NCBI GenBank assembly: GCA_023443985.1
Contig: JAEZSJ010000251.1
Location: 1 to 8,152, forward strand
Direction of reading: 5' to 3'
Source of the DNA: Verrucomicrobiota bacterium
GTDB taxonomy: Bacteria; Verrucomicrobiota; Verrucomicrobiia; Opitutales; Opitutaceae
DNA: 8,152 nucleotides
A program made the position numbers and the translations under genes. Below are positions 7,601 to 8,152 of this stretch, piece after piece. The notes below the pieces were generated by a model. It saw nothing but the letters and a program-made list of their open reading frames with translations. It made no database searches and was not told the DNA's origin. How positions within the stretch are numbered: position 1 is the first letter of the stretch; every line of letters begins with the position of its first letter.

Positions 7601-8152
7601 GCCTACACCTTCCGCGACGGCCGTCGCCTCGGTGTGCTCCTCCTCTCCCGCAAGCTCGGCGGCGTGCACGACGACTGGGGCGACGGCTCCACACCGGTCA
7701 CCATCGCGCTCCCGGCAAACCCCGTCGCGCCGGCCACGTTGTATCATCTCTCCGGTGATCCCCGCGCCACCAACCGCGAGGCGCTCAACCTCAGCATCCA
7801 GCAGACCACCGCCACCCTCGGTCGCGAGACCACGGTAACGCTTCCGCAGGGCTCGATTTACCTCTACGTCGTCGACACCGACCTGCCCGACATCACCGCC
7901 GCGCCGGCCACGCCGAACGCGCCAGCACTCACCTACGCCAGCACCGGCACCACGCTCACCTGGCCCGCGCTTCCGGGCGCGACCGGCTACCGCGTGTACC
8001 GCAGCACCACGCGCTATTTTCAGGGCGGCACCGCTCACGAGACTTTCGACACCACCACCAACACGTTCATCGACACCGGCGCCGTCGGCGGCACGACTTA
8101 CTACTACCGCGTCGCCGCGCTCACGGCCTGGGGCGAAGGCTTCTGGTCGCTC
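4625..8152 (+). CDS. Secreted multidomain glycoside hydrolase-like protein with FN3/Ig/CBM-like modules (3' end outside window)
   Basis: The frame is open from the ATG at 4625 to the window edge: 1176 codons, no stop codon. Residues 1-23 form a Sec signal peptide (Arg5, hydrophobic VVLLAAFALL, likely cleavage near VRSA-AP). Modules in order: a CBM4_9-like opening with NLIPDGGFE (62-70); an FN3-like segment (about 115-232) ending in NGTTYYYTVTTIG; an Ig-like He_PIG-type module (about 240-330) with GLVFNSATGELRGTP; the start of an FN3 fold (348-378) with WNAVPGAAGYHVYRS; a family-specific region (380-460); a CBM-like beta sandwich (461-578) with LEPGRTYRYEAWLRQSG and ending LWMDNLRLF; a putative catalytic domain (about 590-975); a beta domain (about 985-1085) ending TVTLPQGSIYLYVV; and a second FN3 (1096 on) with WPALPGATGYRVYRS. 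In the catalytic region, EFANETW (734-740) places Asn737-Glu738 like the acid/base NE pair of clan GH-A hydrolases, and GYEGGP (878-883) places Glu880 as a candidate nucleophile. Substrate unknown; a plant or algal polysaccharide is likely. In-frame ATG 4586 and GTG 4595 exist but would put a His-rich extension before the signal peptide. Confidence 0.88.
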   Translation, partial: MSPNRPVVLLAAFALLCPPVRSAAPDTPARVEVGLRAAAAANPPIGCNEFGDPGGTRFSGGNLIPDGGFEPLSGRHRVRIRESGTENGYTWITVGDQEGMAGWDSLATGFMNGASVRIYRVVDAVGNPLPQQPDNSYLDLANAAAFQLVATTSVPEAGAPNLPLGGWVDTGYSRPGGGTGTRTNTSFTDDEWAENGTTYYYTVTTIGTNDATRWGVNESDRATSPEVSATPLASATASPHIAIEYSRDDFGEIGNAQAGQFFEFRPRAVGATGAVTWALLDAANAPIAPPAGLVFNSATGELRGTPAATPAATFLRFRVSAANGAATRDFILNNPDWAVTGGTTRPASPTGLTATAGPGYVHLSWNAVPGAAGYHVYRSVVPRAQQRQRIYFAPGTPVLVKDDYVYLAKRVLAADTRWAHPRLRAAETSETWRDFFNNHCEFVRTPHPAPLPAEFRFPGESCLRVTAVNSNVQSISGPYMFWHQEPDQAWYGQLEPGRTYRYEAWLRQSGLGNGGRVTLTLSGDYGPIAHTFAVDDQWRLHGFEFTAPARPTSGGAMCPIINFTGPGQLWMDNLRLFRADTPAAITSAITPGSPFVLDELRASQPLTGEKGMLRYMYVLLNRASMASSLGLHHDAHLAISWYQGADAVGTMTLPHFLQNALVTGATPATRMKPWLNVSSHATEQEWLMLMEYLAAPIDPANPADVAAKPWAFLRYQQRGVTTPWTDEFPRLYVEFANETWHNGAVHPEWVGWGRSGYIHDGAREFGLMAHYYSSYLRTHSPHFTAAAAAGKISLVIGSNYSDYGERAAPLAPFVDSLAHTTYVGPKWETGETPLATYDDHGIQATLLGHATDTTPSYELYRLWREQAATAGHPMELLGYEGGPSGYALPTSDASGNAREYSERYGKSLAMAVAALDAWLGAHLYGFSDQGYLAFLPGTGWTSHTTMDGNMRPHAGWLALTLRNRFASGRLVDTAVTQAPTIEWDAREIPLVSAYTFRDGRRLGVLLLSRKLGGVHDDWGDGSTPVTIALPANPVAPATLYHLSGDPRATNREALNLSIQQTTATLGRETTVTLPQGSIYLYVVDTDLPDITAAPATPNAPALTYASTGTTLTWPALPGATGYRVYRSTTRYFQGGTAHETFDTTTNTFIDTGAVGGTTYYYRVAALTAWGEGFWSL

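Noticed and set aside
1..8152. tRNA, rRNA, CRISPR arrays, insertion sequences, long direct repeats
   Set aside because: I saw no tandem spaced repeats, transposase-like protein, terminal inverted repeats or conserved RNA gene motifs on either strand. The only repeated coding pattern is the FN3 motif of the secreted protein.

Overview
The window is very GC-rich DNA, and its coding frames use almost only G or C in third codon positions. It carries three gene types that occur together in large-genome Verrucomicrobiota (Opitutaceae-like) and, less exclusively, in Planctomycetota and Acidobacteriota: a TIGR02999-type ECF sigma factor, a PknB-type Ser/Thr kinase with one membrane anchor and a TPR-like C-terminus, and a very large secreted protein with fibronectin III-like modules. 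An Opitutaceae-like chromosome is my best guess. It rests on gene style, not on a marker gene.

The left half is a minus-strand cluster, read right to left. It starts with the membrane-anchored kinase (4227-1465), followed after 42 nt by a 163-residue protein of unknown function (1422-931), and after about 140 nt by the ECF sigma factor (788-165). No anti-sigma factor is visible. The simplest reading is a signalling cassette in which the kinase, perhaps with the small protein, controls the sigma factor. A GC hairpin lies just after the small protein gene and another lies after the sigma gene. Both lack U-tracts.

A 397-nt gene-free divergent spacer (4228-4624) separates the cluster from one huge plus-strand gene that starts at 4625 and runs open through the right edge (at least 1176 codons). 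It encodes a Sec-exported multidomain protein. The modules are a carbohydrate-binding-like N-terminus, FN3-like and Ig-like (He_PIG) modules, a family-specific region ending in a CBM4_9-like sandwich, a central domain with two glutamates placed like those of a clan GH-A glycoside hydrolase, a C-terminal beta domain, and another FN3 module. It is probably a polysaccharide-degrading or polysaccharide-binding enzyme. The kinase/sigma cluster might regulate it, but only the head-to-head layout suggests this.

I see no tRNA, rRNA, CRISPR array, insertion sequence or origin. The most promising leads are the possibly unclassified glycoside hydrolase-like domain and the unknown protein between the kinase and the sigma factor.
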